This document shows positions 1 to 5,211 of a DNA stretch of 7,302 nt, one piece after another; the stretch's first letter is position 1; each line of letters begins with the position of its first letter. A model generated the notes under the pieces. The model searched no databases. It was not told the origin of the DNA and saw only the letters and a program-made list of their open reading frames with translations. This stretch comes from Chloroflexota bacterium (GTDB taxonomy: Bacteria; Chloroflexota; Anaerolineae; VGOG01): NCBI GenBank assembly GCA_030615705.1, contig JAUWYT010000071.1:1-7302 (forward strand), read 5' to 3'. Both the position numbers and the translations under genes were made by a program.

Positions 1-2
1 GG

Positions 3-101
3 TCCGTCCCCAGTAACTTCCCTCGTGTGATGAAGCTCCTGGAGTCCATAGCGGACATCGAGGAGCTGGCTGCCGTGGAGGGAAAGGATGATCGAGGTTG
101 A
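3..101 (+). CDS. C-terminal end of an unidentified gene (5' end outside window)
   Basis: An open frame enters from the left edge and ends at TGA 99-101. Its last residues read PRVMKLLESIADIEELAAVE followed by GKDDRG. It overlaps the start of the RecT-like gene by 14 bp, the tight coupling expected inside a phage operon. The 32 visible residues are mostly a charged helix and are too few to assign a family. A gene working with the annealing protein (a nuclease or ATPase) is the usual neighbour in phage recombination modules, but nothing here proves it. The other two plus frames at the left edge are closed early, which supports this one. Confidence 0.5.
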   Translation, partial: SVPSNFPRVMKLLESIADIEELAAVEGKDDRG

Positions 102-1302
102 GTTTGACGAGGGGCAGAAGATCATCGAGGAGTATGTCTGCTGGTGTGGGGGAGGTCTCGTCATGCCCTGGTCTCCCGAGCGTCGCAGCCTCGTTGTTGT
201 CTGCTCGAGGGACAGGACCCACGAGGGCTTCGTGAGGCCGAAGCACCCTGCGCGGCGGCGCCTGGAGCAGGCCGGCCTCAGCCAAGAAGAGATTGAGCAG
301 GAGCTCGACGACTGGAGAGCGAGAAAGGAGGTTCACAGAATGGCACAGCAGCTCGGAGCGGAGAAGACGGCGGCGCTGGCACGATACGTGGGGGTGACGT
401 CGCTGACCAAGGAGCAGGCTACCTACATCCTGACCACGTGCTGGCCGGACGCGCCCGCCGTGGACGTGGCCAAGGCCGCCCTGACGTGCGCCGCCTACGG
501 CCTCAACCCCCTGGCCAAGCACCTCTACCTGGTAGCCTACAAGAAGAAGGACAAGCAGGGCAAGGTGATCGGCGTGACCTGGGCACAGATCATGGGCATC
601 GGCGCCACCAGGCTCCTCGCCTCCCGCAGGGGCCGCTACAGCTACATCGACGGCCCCCGCATCATGACCCCGAAGGAGCAGGAGAAGATCTTCGGCTACG
701 TGGACTCCGCCCACATCGTGGCCTTCACCAGGGTCGCCGGCAGCCAGGGCAACAGCGCCCCGGGATACGGCAAGTGGCTAAAGACGACCACCCCCCAGGG
801 CACCGAAGTGGGGAACACCAAGGAGAACATGGCCTTCATCCGCAGCGAGAGGCAGGCGCTCGACCGCCTCTTCCCGGGTGAGATGCCCCAAGGCCTCGCC
901 GTCATGGACGAGCAATACTTGCCCGCGGCAGAGGAGGCAGAGGTTATCGAGGCCGAGGCGCACGAGGTAGAGGAAGCCGAGGTGGTGCCTCTGGCGGAGG
1001 AGGAGGGGGAGGAAGAGCACCAGACGGGGGTGGAACGTACGCACGAAAAAATCGCGAGGACCGCCCCCCGCGACCCCACGTCCCCGCCCGAGGAAGGCGA
1101 CCTCGGTATCTCCCAGGCCGCCTGGACTGACTTCTGGACATGGGCTAACAAGAGCGGCCTCTCGCCCCAGAAGGTCTGCGACGGGCTCCGGAAGGGTTCC
1201 GTCCAGGAGTGGCTCGCCGCCGACCCCCGGCGCACCCTCGAGGACGCCAAGCGCGAGCTCGAAAAGGTCTACCCCCACATCGCCCAGGAGAAGATGCTTT
1301 GA
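88..1302 (+). CDS. RecT/Bet-family single-strand DNA annealing protein with N-terminal Cys/His module
   Basis: This protein probably anneals complementary single strands during phage recombination or replication. Residues about 96-275 resemble the RecT/Bet core: a helix rich in AKAALTCAAYGLNPLAKHLYLVAY, then a VTWAQIMGIGATRLLASRRG strand-turn region and a Tyr/Pro-rich segment, as in Bet proteins. Residues about 278-310 are a very acidic Glu-rich linker. Residues about 340-404 form a C-terminal helical domain (FWTWANKSGLSPQKV, then SVQEWLA). The first 84 residues are extra for the family and carry C18, C20, C39 and H45, a possible metal site. ATG 88 follows a GGAGGGAAAGG stretch. A second in-frame ATG at 340 has a much stronger ribosome binding site and gives a 320-residue protein of usual Bet layout. 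Family assignment is by recognition of motifs, not a search. Confidence 0.85.
   Translation: MIEVEFDEGQKIIEEYVCWCGGGLVMPWSPERRSLVVVCSRDRTHEGFVRPKHPARRRLEQAGLSQEEIEQELDDWRARKEVHRMAQQLGAEKTAALARYVGVTSLTKEQATYILTTCWPDAPAVDVAKAALTCAAYGLNPLAKHLYLVAYKKKDKQGKVIGVTWAQIMGIGATRLLASRRGRYSYIDGPRIMTPKEQEKIFGYVDSAHIVAFTRVAGSQGNSAPGYGKWLKTTTPQGTEVGNTKENMAFIRSERQALDRLFPGEMPQGLAVMDEQYLPAAEEAEVIEAEAHEVEEAEVVPLAEEEGEEEHQTGVERTHEKIARTAPRDPTSPPEEGDLGISQAAWTDFWTWANKSGLSPQKVCDGLRKGSVQEWLAADPRRTLEDAKRELEKVYPHIAQEKML
324..332 (+). promoter_or_regulatory. Strong internal ribosome binding site within the RecT-like gene
   Basis: AAAGGAGGT, a full anti-Shine-Dalgarno match, lies 8 nt before the in-frame ATG at 340 (protein start MAQQLGAEKTAAL). 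It is stronger than the site before ATG 88. Either translation of the RecT-like protein starts here, or both long and short forms are made. Confidence 0.6.
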
Positions 1303-1574
1303 TCTGGCTGACCCAATGGCTCTGCCCCAACCGGCATGCCGCTATCGCCGTAGCCTGGGATGATCAAGAGGACACCGCCGAGACGGCCGAGCGCCGCGGC
1401 GAAGAGCTTTTCGCCCGCGGAATCCTCAACCGCTGGTGCGGGATCTGCAGCGGCCAGCTCCATGTAGAGAATCACGCTACCGCCTTCGCGACCCTGGAAG
1501 AGGCCATGCCCTACCTCAAGGCGATAGAGGGGGCGAACCTCCTGGCCCGCACCATCATCGGGGGCAGGTTCTAA
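1299..1574 (+). CDS. Small Cys/His protein of unknown function (91 aa)
   Basis: I do not recognise this family. The start chosen is TTG 1299, which overlaps the RecT-like stop as TTGA and follows AGGAG at 1286-1290. A longer reading from 1209 would lie inside the RecT-like gene and begins with low-quality Arg/Pro-rich sequence, so it is rejected. The protein opens IWLTQWLCPNRHAAIAVAWD and contains C9, H13, C47 and C50 (the last two in RWCGICSGQ), a plausible zinc-binding set. The remainder is mostly helical. It sits between the annealing protein and the replication initiator, so a role in DNA metabolism is possible but not shown. A gap of only 24 bp to the next gene suggests co-transcription. 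Confidence 0.7.
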   Translation: MIWLTQWLCPNRHAAIAVAWDDQEDTAETAERRGEELFARGILNRWCGICSGQLHVENHATAFATLEEAMPYLKAIEGANLLARTIIGGRF

Positions 1575-1598
1575 CGATTTCGGAAGAAAGGAGAAGCT

Positions 1599-2501
1599 AT
1601 GCTCTCGCTGGCAGCTACCAGGATACTCGATCTCCTTCGACAGCACGGAAAACCCTTCGTTGACCGCCGCGGTGACCGCAGGCTAAAGCTCCGGGGTAGC
1701 CGGCGCGAGCTCCAAGAAGCCACCGGGGTCTCCAAGGGCAGCCTGGACAGGGCGCTTAGGGAACTCGGTGGGGCGGTGGGGCTGGTTCGCCACCGTCCCA
1801 CCAGAGCGGACCTGCCGGGGGCGCTCTCTATCCCCGACCCGGGGGTCCTCGGCGACGAAGTTATCCACAAGGTGGGGCCCCCCTGGCCAGCTTCAAAAGG
1901 CCCCAAAGTTATGCACAGGGGGGCCCCACCCGATTTTCCCGCCGAAGGAGAGGGGCCCCACCCTGTTATGTCTAGGCGCAGACACGGCCCCGAAGTTGGG
2001 GAAAATACTGAAAAAATACCGGGCCCCCCTGTGGATAAGTCGGCCCCTAATGGATGGGGGATGGGTGGATCTCTAGAGGGAGATGTACACCATCACCCAT
2101 CTGGGGAGGGGCCCGGGGGGCCAGGGGGGGTTGTAGGGGGGGAGCCGAGTTATCCACAAAGTGGGGCACCCTCTGGCCGCCGGGGGAAGCTACGCCAGCA
2201 GAGTTATCCACAAAGTGGGGCCCCCCCCAGAGCGCCCGAGCTCATTCACACAGAGTCAGGCATCTTTATCATCGGCGAGACGGAGCCTCTGCCGGAGCAC
2301 CCCCCTGAGGTGGTGGAGAGCATGGCCCGACAGCTGGAGGGCTGGGGATTCACCGATGCCCTTCGCTTCTGCCGTAAGTATCCCCTGGAGATCATCCTGG
2401 AGGAGATGAACGAGGTCCAGCGGGAGCTTGCCACCGGTTCAAGAATTAACGAACCTGGGGCCGTGCTCCGTAAAAGGGTGAAGGAGAGATGTGACGGCTG
2501 A
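1599..2501 (+). CDS. Putative phage replication initiator (winged-helix protein) containing an embedded origin
   Basis: The likely role is recognition of the replication origin and recruitment of the replisome. ATG 1599 follows AAAGGAG at 1587-1593. The N-terminal part (residues 1-75) is a helix-turn-helix domain; the HTH is about residues 34-57 (SRRELQEATGVSKGSLDRAL). Residues about 85-215 are low-complexity, rich in Gly, Pro and Ser, and lie over the DnaA-box cluster. Two copies of SYPQSGAP occur at residues 184-191 and 202-209. The C-terminal part (about 215-300) is helical and ends in RINEPGAVLRKRVKE, like the NPGAyL motif common near the ends of phage and plasmid initiators. The domain-linker-domain layout with repeats in the linker codons parallels lambda O. 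Alternatively, two short genes may flank an intergenic origin, with a possible second start at ATG 2321. No gene symbol is claimed. Confidence 0.65.
   Translation: MLSLAATRILDLLRQHGKPFVDRRGDRRLKLRGSRRELQEATGVSKGSLDRALRELGGAVGLVRHRPTRADLPGALSIPDPGVLGDEVIHKVGPPWPASKGPKVMHRGAPPDFPAEGEGPHPVMSRRRHGPEVGENTEKIPGPPVDKSAPNGWGMGGSLEGDVHHHPSGEGPGGPGGVVGGEPSYPQSGAPSGRRGKLRQQSYPQSGAPPRAPELIHTESGIFIIGETEPLPEHPPEVVESMARQLEGWGFTDALRFCRKYPLEIILEEMNEVQRELATGSRINEPGAVLRKRVKERCDG
1861..1869 (+). repeat. DnaA box / iteron copy 1
   Basis: TTATCCACA, the exact bacterial DnaA-box consensus, followed by AGGTGGGGCCCCCC. Confidence 0.75.
1909..1917 (+). repeat. DnaA box / iteron copy 2
   Basis: TTATGCACA matches TTATNCACA and is followed by GGGGGGCCCCACCC. 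It lies 48 bp after copy 1. Confidence 0.65.
2001..2020. other. Short A/T-rich tract inside the origin, possible unwinding site
   Basis: GAAAATACTGAAAAAATACC contains two near-repeats, GAAAATAC and GAAAAAATAC. It is the most A/T-rich stretch within the otherwise very GC-rich origin and lies 9 bp before the inverted DnaA box. It is short for a DNA unwinding element, so this is tentative. Confidence 0.35.
2030..2038 (-). repeat. DnaA box / iteron copy 3, inverted
   Basis: TGTGGATAA on the plus strand is TTATCCACA on the minus strand. Read on the minus strand it continues GGGGGGCCC, the same short-spacer form as copy 2. It is the only inverted box. Confidence 0.7.
2103..2142 (+). other. Potential G-quadruplex with five G-runs
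   Basis: The plus strand has G-runs of 4, 4, 6, 7 and 7 bases separated by loops of 1, 3, 3 and 5 bases (2103-2106, 2108-2111, 2115-2120, 2124-2130, 2136-2142). It ends 7 bp before DnaA box copy 4. The match to a quadruplex motif is direct; folding in vivo is not shown. Confidence 0.6.
2150..2158 (+). repeat. DnaA box / iteron copy 4
   Basis: TTATCCACA inside GAGTTATCCACAAAGTGGGG, immediately after the G-quadruplex motif. It shares 20 continuous bases with copy 5. Confidence 0.75.
2204..2212 (+). repeat. DnaA box / iteron copy 5
   Basis: TTATCCACA inside GAGTTATCCACAAAGTGGGG, 54 bp (18 codons) after copy 4 and in the same reading phase, so both encode SYPQSGAP. Confidence 0.75.
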
Positions 2502-2709
2502 GCTCACAGACCGCCAGTTGCAGATCCTCCGCCTGGCCGGAGAAGGGCGCACGACGAAACAGATAGCAGCACGTTTGCACCTCAGGGACAAGATTGTCGA
2601 GCACGATATCGGCGGGGCGATGGCCAGCCTGGGGGTGAGGTCCCGCACCGCGGTTGTGGTGAAGGCCATCAAGCTGAGGCTGCTGCCTTTGGACAAGATA
2701 GATGTCTAG
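2491..2709 (+). CDS. Stand-alone LuxR-type (GerE) helix-turn-helix protein
   Basis: This is a 72-residue DNA-binding protein made only of a LuxR C-terminal HTH domain. Diagnostic features are LTDRQLQILRLAGEGRTTKQIAARL (scaffold helix and first HTH helix), the KIVEHDIGGAMASLGVRSRT recognition region, and a final helix AVVVKAIKLRLL. No receiver or ligand-binding domain is present, so activity cannot be controlled by a built-in sensor. The start is GTG 2491 after AAGGAGAG; it overlaps the initiator stop by 11 bp, suggesting translational coupling. The likely role is transcription control of early phage genes, but the target is unknown. Confidence 0.85.
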   Translation: MTAELTDRQLQILRLAGEGRTTKQIAARLHLRDKIVEHDIGGAMASLGVRSRTAVVVKAIKLRLLPLDKIDV

Positions 2710-2911
2710 CGCAGATGAGGTTTTCCAGCTCATAAAAGACCACGAGCTCTTCCTGGCTCCCTTGATCAACGGCGACTGGGTGGCCGGCAGGGCAACGCTG
2801 ATTTACCACCTCGAAATCACCGACGACCTCTATGCAGATCGCCGGCTGTGCATCGACGCCGACCCAATGAAGGCGCTGAGGGCGGCGGCGGGGAGATTCG
2901 GGAGGGTATAG
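2702..2911 (+). CDS. Small protein of unknown function (69 aa)
   Basis: I do not recognise the family. ATG 2702 overlaps the LuxR-type gene stop by 8 bp, and its TAG directly abuts the ATG of the phosphoribosyltransferase gene (TAGATG). The ribosome binding site is weak, so translation may depend on coupling. The protein is acidic in the first half (SSADEVFQLIKDHELFLAPL), has a beta-like stretch (ATLIYHLEITDDLYADRRLC) and ends in a basic helix (MKALRAAAGRFGRV). No membrane segment or metal motif is evident. Confidence 0.65.
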   Translation: MSSADEVFQLIKDHELFLAPLINGDWVAGRATLIYHLEITDDLYADRRLCIDADPMKALRAAAGRFGRV

Positions 2912-3463
2912 ATGACGATAGCGATAAGCACGTTCAAAAAGCTCGGCGTCATACGGACAGGGCACTTCCGCCTCCACTCAGGCTGGCACACGGCGGAGTT
3001 CTGGGACCTCGAGAGAGCCTTCAGCGACTATGAGTTCAGCAAAAAGCTTGCCCACGCCGCCGCCGAGCTCTGCGCGCCCTGGGAGTTCGACACCCTGGCG
3101 GGCATTGGGCGCGGCGGTGGCATGTTCGCTGCTGCCCTGGCGGCGCCCTACGGCTTCCACCTGCCCTTCTATCTCATGACCGAGGTCGGCGGCAGCCTCC
3201 TTATCCACCGGGGGCGCCCGATGACCGGCAAGAGGCTTCTCGTTGTGGACGATGTGGTGACCACGGGCGCCTCCCTCACTAGCGCGGTGCGGGCTGTCCG
3301 TGAGGCGGGAGGGGAGATAGCGGGCTGCCTCCTGGTGCTCGACCGCTCGGAGGGCGTCGCCCTTGACTGCCCCCTGGTGGCCATTATAAAGAAGACGATA
3401 CTGGCCTGGCGGCCTGAGACTTGCCCCCTGTGTAAAGGGGGGCAGCCCTTCACTGTCAAGTAA
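2912..3463 (+). CDS. Orotate-phosphoribosyltransferase-like enzyme
   Basis: This is a type I phosphoribosyltransferase of 183 residues, which transfers ribose phosphate from PRPP to a base or similar substrate in the cytoplasm. The PRPP-binding loop is VVDDVVTTGAS at residues 111-121, with the adjacent Asp pair D113-D114. The N-terminus GHFRLHSGWHTAEFW matches the orotate phosphoribosyltransferase pattern GHFxLxSGxHs, and LLIHRGRPMTGK before the loop also fits that family. The C-terminus carries CPLC (C171, C174), not a feature of classic PyrE. ATG 2912 abuts the upstream stop and follows GGGAGGG. Phage use could be pyrimidine supply or salvage; the true substrate is not shown, so no symbol is given. 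Membership of the superfamily is secure, OPRT specificity less so. Confidence 0.85.
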   Translation: MTIAISTFKKLGVIRTGHFRLHSGWHTAEFWDLERAFSDYEFSKKLAHAAAELCAPWEFDTLAGIGRGGGMFAAALAAPYGFHLPFYLMTEVGGSLLIHRGRPMTGKRLLVVDDVVTTGASLTSAVRAVREAGGEIAGCLLVLDRSEGVALDCPLVAIIKKTILAWRPETCPLCKGGQPFTVK

Positions 3464-3473
3464 GGAGGCGAGA

Positions 3474-3620
3474 ATGATACCATGGTGGGTTCTGATTCCT
3501 GCTTTCATCGCTGGCATCATCGTTGGCGCCGGCGTTGGGGTGATCCTGGTCGAGGTCACCCGTGCTGTGCTACAAGCTCGGGTAAAGAGCTGCCTTGATG
3601 ACGGGCCGCACCAAGGTTAG
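3474..3620 (+). CDS. Short single-pass membrane peptide (48 aa)
   Basis: ATG 3474 follows a near-perfect site, TAAGGAGGCGAGA. The protein opens MIPWWVLIPAFIAGIIVGAG and continues VGVILVEVT, giving one long transmembrane helix at about residues 4-26, then a basic tail with one Cys ending DDGPHQG. It overlaps the next gene by 23 bp. Such small membrane proteins are common in phage early and lysis regions, but no holin or other role can be assigned. The strong start site and clear hydrophobic profile argue it is real. Confidence 0.7.
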   Translation: MIPWWVLIPAFIAGIIVGAGVGVILVEVTRAVLQARVKSCLDDGPHQG

Positions 3621-4134
3621 AGCAGACACAGCCTGGGCGGTAGCCCGGGACCTGGAGCTGAGGCTCTGGGGCCGCTGCGAGCGCATCGAGGTGGTGGGCA
3701 GCCTTCGCCGGCGCAAGCAGTGGGTTGGCGATATCGAGTTCCTGTGCATCCCGATGTACGAAGGGTGGAAGAACCTCCTCGACGAGAGGGTGAGGGACCT
3801 CATCGCCGACGGCATCCTGGACTACCGGCTGAACAAGCTGGGCAGCAAAGTGTACGGGCGTTGGAATAAGCTCCTGGTGCATGTCGCCTCTGGTATCGGG
3901 GTAGACATCTTCAGCACCGATGGCCACCGGTGGGCGGTGGCCCTGGTGGTGAGGACTGGTGGAGAGGCCACCAACAAGGAGATCGCCACCAGGGCCATCC
4001 AGCGCGGCCTCAGGTTCCATGCCTACGGCAGCGGCTTCACCAGGGAGGATGGCCGGGAGATCGTGTGCCAGACTGAGGCCGAGGTCTTCGCGGCGGTGGG
4101 GCTGCCCTGGCGGGAGCCCTGGGAGAGGGCATAG
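3598..4134 (+). CDS. Minimal DNA polymerase X / beta-like nucleotidyltransferase
   Basis: This 178-residue protein resembles the palm and thumb of family X DNA polymerases. Motifs: GS at residues 34-35 in VVGSLRRRKQWVGDIEFL, metal ligands D45 and E47 (the family normally has Asp-x-Asp), and the third carboxylate D103 in GVDIFS. The region WAVALVVRTGGEATNKEIAT matches the nucleotide-binding segment, and TEAEVFAAVGLPWREPWERA matches the conserved thumb end. The 8-kDa lyase domain, the helix-hairpin-helix motifs and any PHP domain are absent. ATG 3598 was chosen over TTG 3595; both sit behind AAAGAG at 3584-3589. It may add nucleotides to DNA or RNA ends or fill gaps; activity is inferred from residues. 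Confidence 0.8.
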   Translation: MTGRTKVRADTAWAVARDLELRLWGRCERIEVVGSLRRRKQWVGDIEFLCIPMYEGWKNLLDERVRDLIADGILDYRLNKLGSKVYGRWNKLLVHVASGIGVDIFSTDGHRWAVALVVRTGGEATNKEIATRAIQRGLRFHAYGSGFTREDGREIVCQTEAEVFAAVGLPWREPWERA

Positions 4135-4145
4135 AAAGGGGAAAC

Positions 4146-4421
4146 ATGGGCGATATCAACATACACCTCGAAACCGAGTCGGGGCGCCTGGCCGCTGAGG
4201 TGATGAACCACTGCGCGGACGTCCCCAATGACGAGTGGCCACAGGTCAAGCAGTTCGTCATCGACGAGCTCCGCAGTAATGCCCACGTTTTCGACACCCT
4301 GATGTGGGGTCTGAGGGCGAATTACCTCTTGAGGAGGGGCACCAGCGAGGAGGAGTACTACCGAAGGCGGGGAGAGATTTACGCGGCCGCCGTGGAGAAG
4401 CACGGCGCCGTTCATCTGTAG
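4146..4421 (+). CDS. Small protein of unknown function (91 aa)
   Basis: ATG 4146 follows GAAAGGGGAAAC, 11 bp after the polymerase-like gene. The protein is mostly helical and acidic: MGDINIHLETESGRLAAEVM at the start, a helix WPQVKQFVIDELRSNAHVF, then MWGLRANYLLRRGTSEEEYY. There are no cysteine pairs apart from C23, no membrane segment and no motif I recognise. Its place in the plus-strand operon suggests an early phage function. Confidence 0.65.
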   Translation: MGDINIHLETESGRLAAEVMNHCADVPNDEWPQVKQFVIDELRSNAHVFDTLMWGLRANYLLRRGTSEEEYYRRRGEIYAAAVEKHGAVHL

Positions 4422-4445
4422 AGCCCGAGTTGAAGGGAGGCACCA

Positions 4446-4655
4446 ATGCGCCAATACGATCTGGCCAATGCCAAGGGCCGCGTCTTCTCTGACGAGACCG
4501 CTGAAAAGGTGTTGGAGGATATCCTCCAGTGGGTGAGAGAGAAGGGCACCTCTGTTTCCCTCCTCGCCATCAGGTTCACCGTCTCCGACGACAACCACGC
4601 CGAGGAGGTGGCCACCGTATTCTTCGAGGAGATGCTGGCAGAGGCCCCACCATAA
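4446..4655 (+). CDS. Small acidic protein of unknown function (69 aa)
   Basis: ATG 4446 follows GAAGGGAGGCACCA. The stop TAA shares its last A with the ATG of the following zinc-ribbon gene (TAATG), so the two are probably coupled. The predicted fold is two helices with a strand between: DETAEKVLEDILQWVREKG, then SVSLLAIRFTVSDD, then AEEVATVFFEEMLAE. No family is recognised. Confidence 0.65.
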   Translation: MRQYDLANAKGRVFSDETAEKVLEDILQWVREKGTSVSLLAIRFTVSDDNHAEEVATVFFEEMLAEAPP

Positions 4656-4951
4656 TGGACATCTTAGTGTCCGGCTCGAGGAAACAGATCCTTTCCATCG
4701 TCGGCAAGACCACCGCTCCCAGGGCCTTCGTGGGGATATGCCCGGGGTGCCGCACCAAGCTCCGTAATCCTCCCCAGTCCAACAGCCTCTCCCTGCGCTG
4801 GGCTGTAGACTGCCCGAAGTGCCACGCCGAGATAACCATCAGGAACCCCAGGTGGGAGAAAGAATCTGGAAGGAGGGAACATGTGCGAGGGAGACAGGAA
4901 CCGCGGCGGCAGCGGAGAGGAGGTTCAAAATCCAAATTACACTCCATATGA
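4655..4951 (+). CDS. Zinc-ribbon protein of unknown function (98 aa)
   Basis: Two CxxC knuckles at C29/C32 (CPGC) and C53/C56 (CPKC), 20 residues apart, form a typical zinc ribbon: GICPGCRTKL and VDCPKCHAEI. The N-terminal 25 residues are strand-rich and basic. After residue 68 the chain becomes Arg/Gly-rich (GRREHVRGRQEPRRQRRGG), which may bind nucleic acid or may be read-through past a natural end. ATG 4655 overlaps the previous TAA by one base. A longer upstream reading from 4529 lies within the previous gene and is rejected. The function is unknown; RNA or DNA binding or protein contact are possible. Confidence 0.65.
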   Translation: MDILVSGSRKQILSIVGKTTAPRAFVGICPGCRTKLRNPPQSNSLSLRWAVDCPKCHAEITIRNPRWEKESGRREHVRGRQEPRRQRRGGSKSKLHSI

Positions 4952-5184
4952 GCGAAGAGGAGAAAGAGAAGCTCCTCGCCTTGGCAGAGCGCAGATATGG
5001 TGACCGTGGACAGGAGTCACTCAAGCATATAGTCGCGGATGCAGTCAGATGGAAGATGCGACAATGGGATTTATGGGGCGTAAGCTGGGGAGATCGCATT
5101 TGGCACATGCTGGCGTTCCATTCGCCCATCCCGTTCCTGAAAAAGGTTGGCTGGGGCAAATTGATCAGCTCATATCTGACCTAG
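4948..5184 (+). CDS. Ribbon-helix-helix-like protein with disturbed 5' end
   Basis: From ATG 4948 the frame gives 78 residues, MSEEEKEKLLALAERRYGDR onward. The codons just upstream in the same frame read RRFKIQITL, which would form the N-terminal strand of a ribbon-helix-helix fold, followed by helices at EEEKEKLLALAERR and QESLKHIVADAVRWKM. Yet no ATG, GTG or TTG exists in that frame between 4819 and 4948. A strong site GGAAGGAGGGAAC precedes ATG 4881 in the neighbouring frame, which runs only to TGA 5001-5003. A +1 shift before about 4921 would join them. This is either a sequencing/assembly indel, a real frameshift, or a non-standard start near AGGAGG 4918-4923. The last 40 residues are Trp-rich and not recognised. 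Confidence 0.5.
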   Translation: MSEEEKEKLLALAERRYGDRGQESLKHIVADAVRWKMRQWDLWGVSWGDRIWHMLAFHSPIPFLKKVGWGKLISSYLT

Positions 5185-5192
5185 CCTCATTC

Positions 5193-5211
5193 GGGGGAAG
5201 AACGTTCCTCC
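5193..5211. terminator. Possible hairpin between convergent genes
   Basis: GGGGGAA and TTCCTCC can pair around the loop GAACG with one G-T wobble. It fills the 27-bp gap between the plus-strand and minus-strand operons, where a bidirectional terminator would be expected. Neither side has a good T-tract, so Rho-independent termination is doubtful. Confidence 0.3.

Larger units (their letters stand above)
1860..2250. other. Putative replication origin with DnaA-box iterons, palindromes and G-quadruplex motif
   Basis: Within 352 bp there are five matches to TTATNCACA: 1861-1869, 1909-1917, 2030-2038 (minus strand), 2150-2158 and 2204-2212. Chance predicts about 0.01 in this length. A one-mismatch site, TCATTCACA, lies at 2242-2250. 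Each box is followed by a short spacer and a GGGGCCCC-type run, so the repeat unit is longer than a plain DnaA box. A short A-rich stretch at 2001-2020 and a five-run G tract at 2103-2142 lie between boxes. Repeats within an initiator gene recall lambda O. Host DnaA, the phage initiator, or both may bind here; origin function is inferred. Confidence 0.7.

Noticed and set aside
696..1278. Long minus-strand open frames opposite the RecT-like gene
   Set aside because: They are shadows of a GC-rich gene: Ser/Arg/Pro-rich composition, no ribosome binding sites, and the plus frame has clear family motifs.
1860..2225. CRISPR array as an explanation of the repeats
   Set aside because: Repeats are about 20 bp, irregularly spaced, partly inverted and diverged, with no uniform spacers or cas genes.
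1768..2409. Overlapping plus-strand frames across the origin region in other phases
   Set aside because: They are open only because GC-rich repeats rarely contain stops; they have no start sites and only repeat-derived peptides (LSTKWGPP).
2978..3559. 193-codon minus-strand frame opposite the phosphoribosyltransferase gene
   Set aside because: The plus strand carries an intact PRPP loop and a strong start; the minus frame shows no recognisable motif.
4023..4598. 191-codon minus-strand frame across three plus-strand genes
   Set aside because: It runs against the operon, crosses gene boundaries and lacks a start signal. The plus-strand genes have proper spacing and ribosome binding sites.
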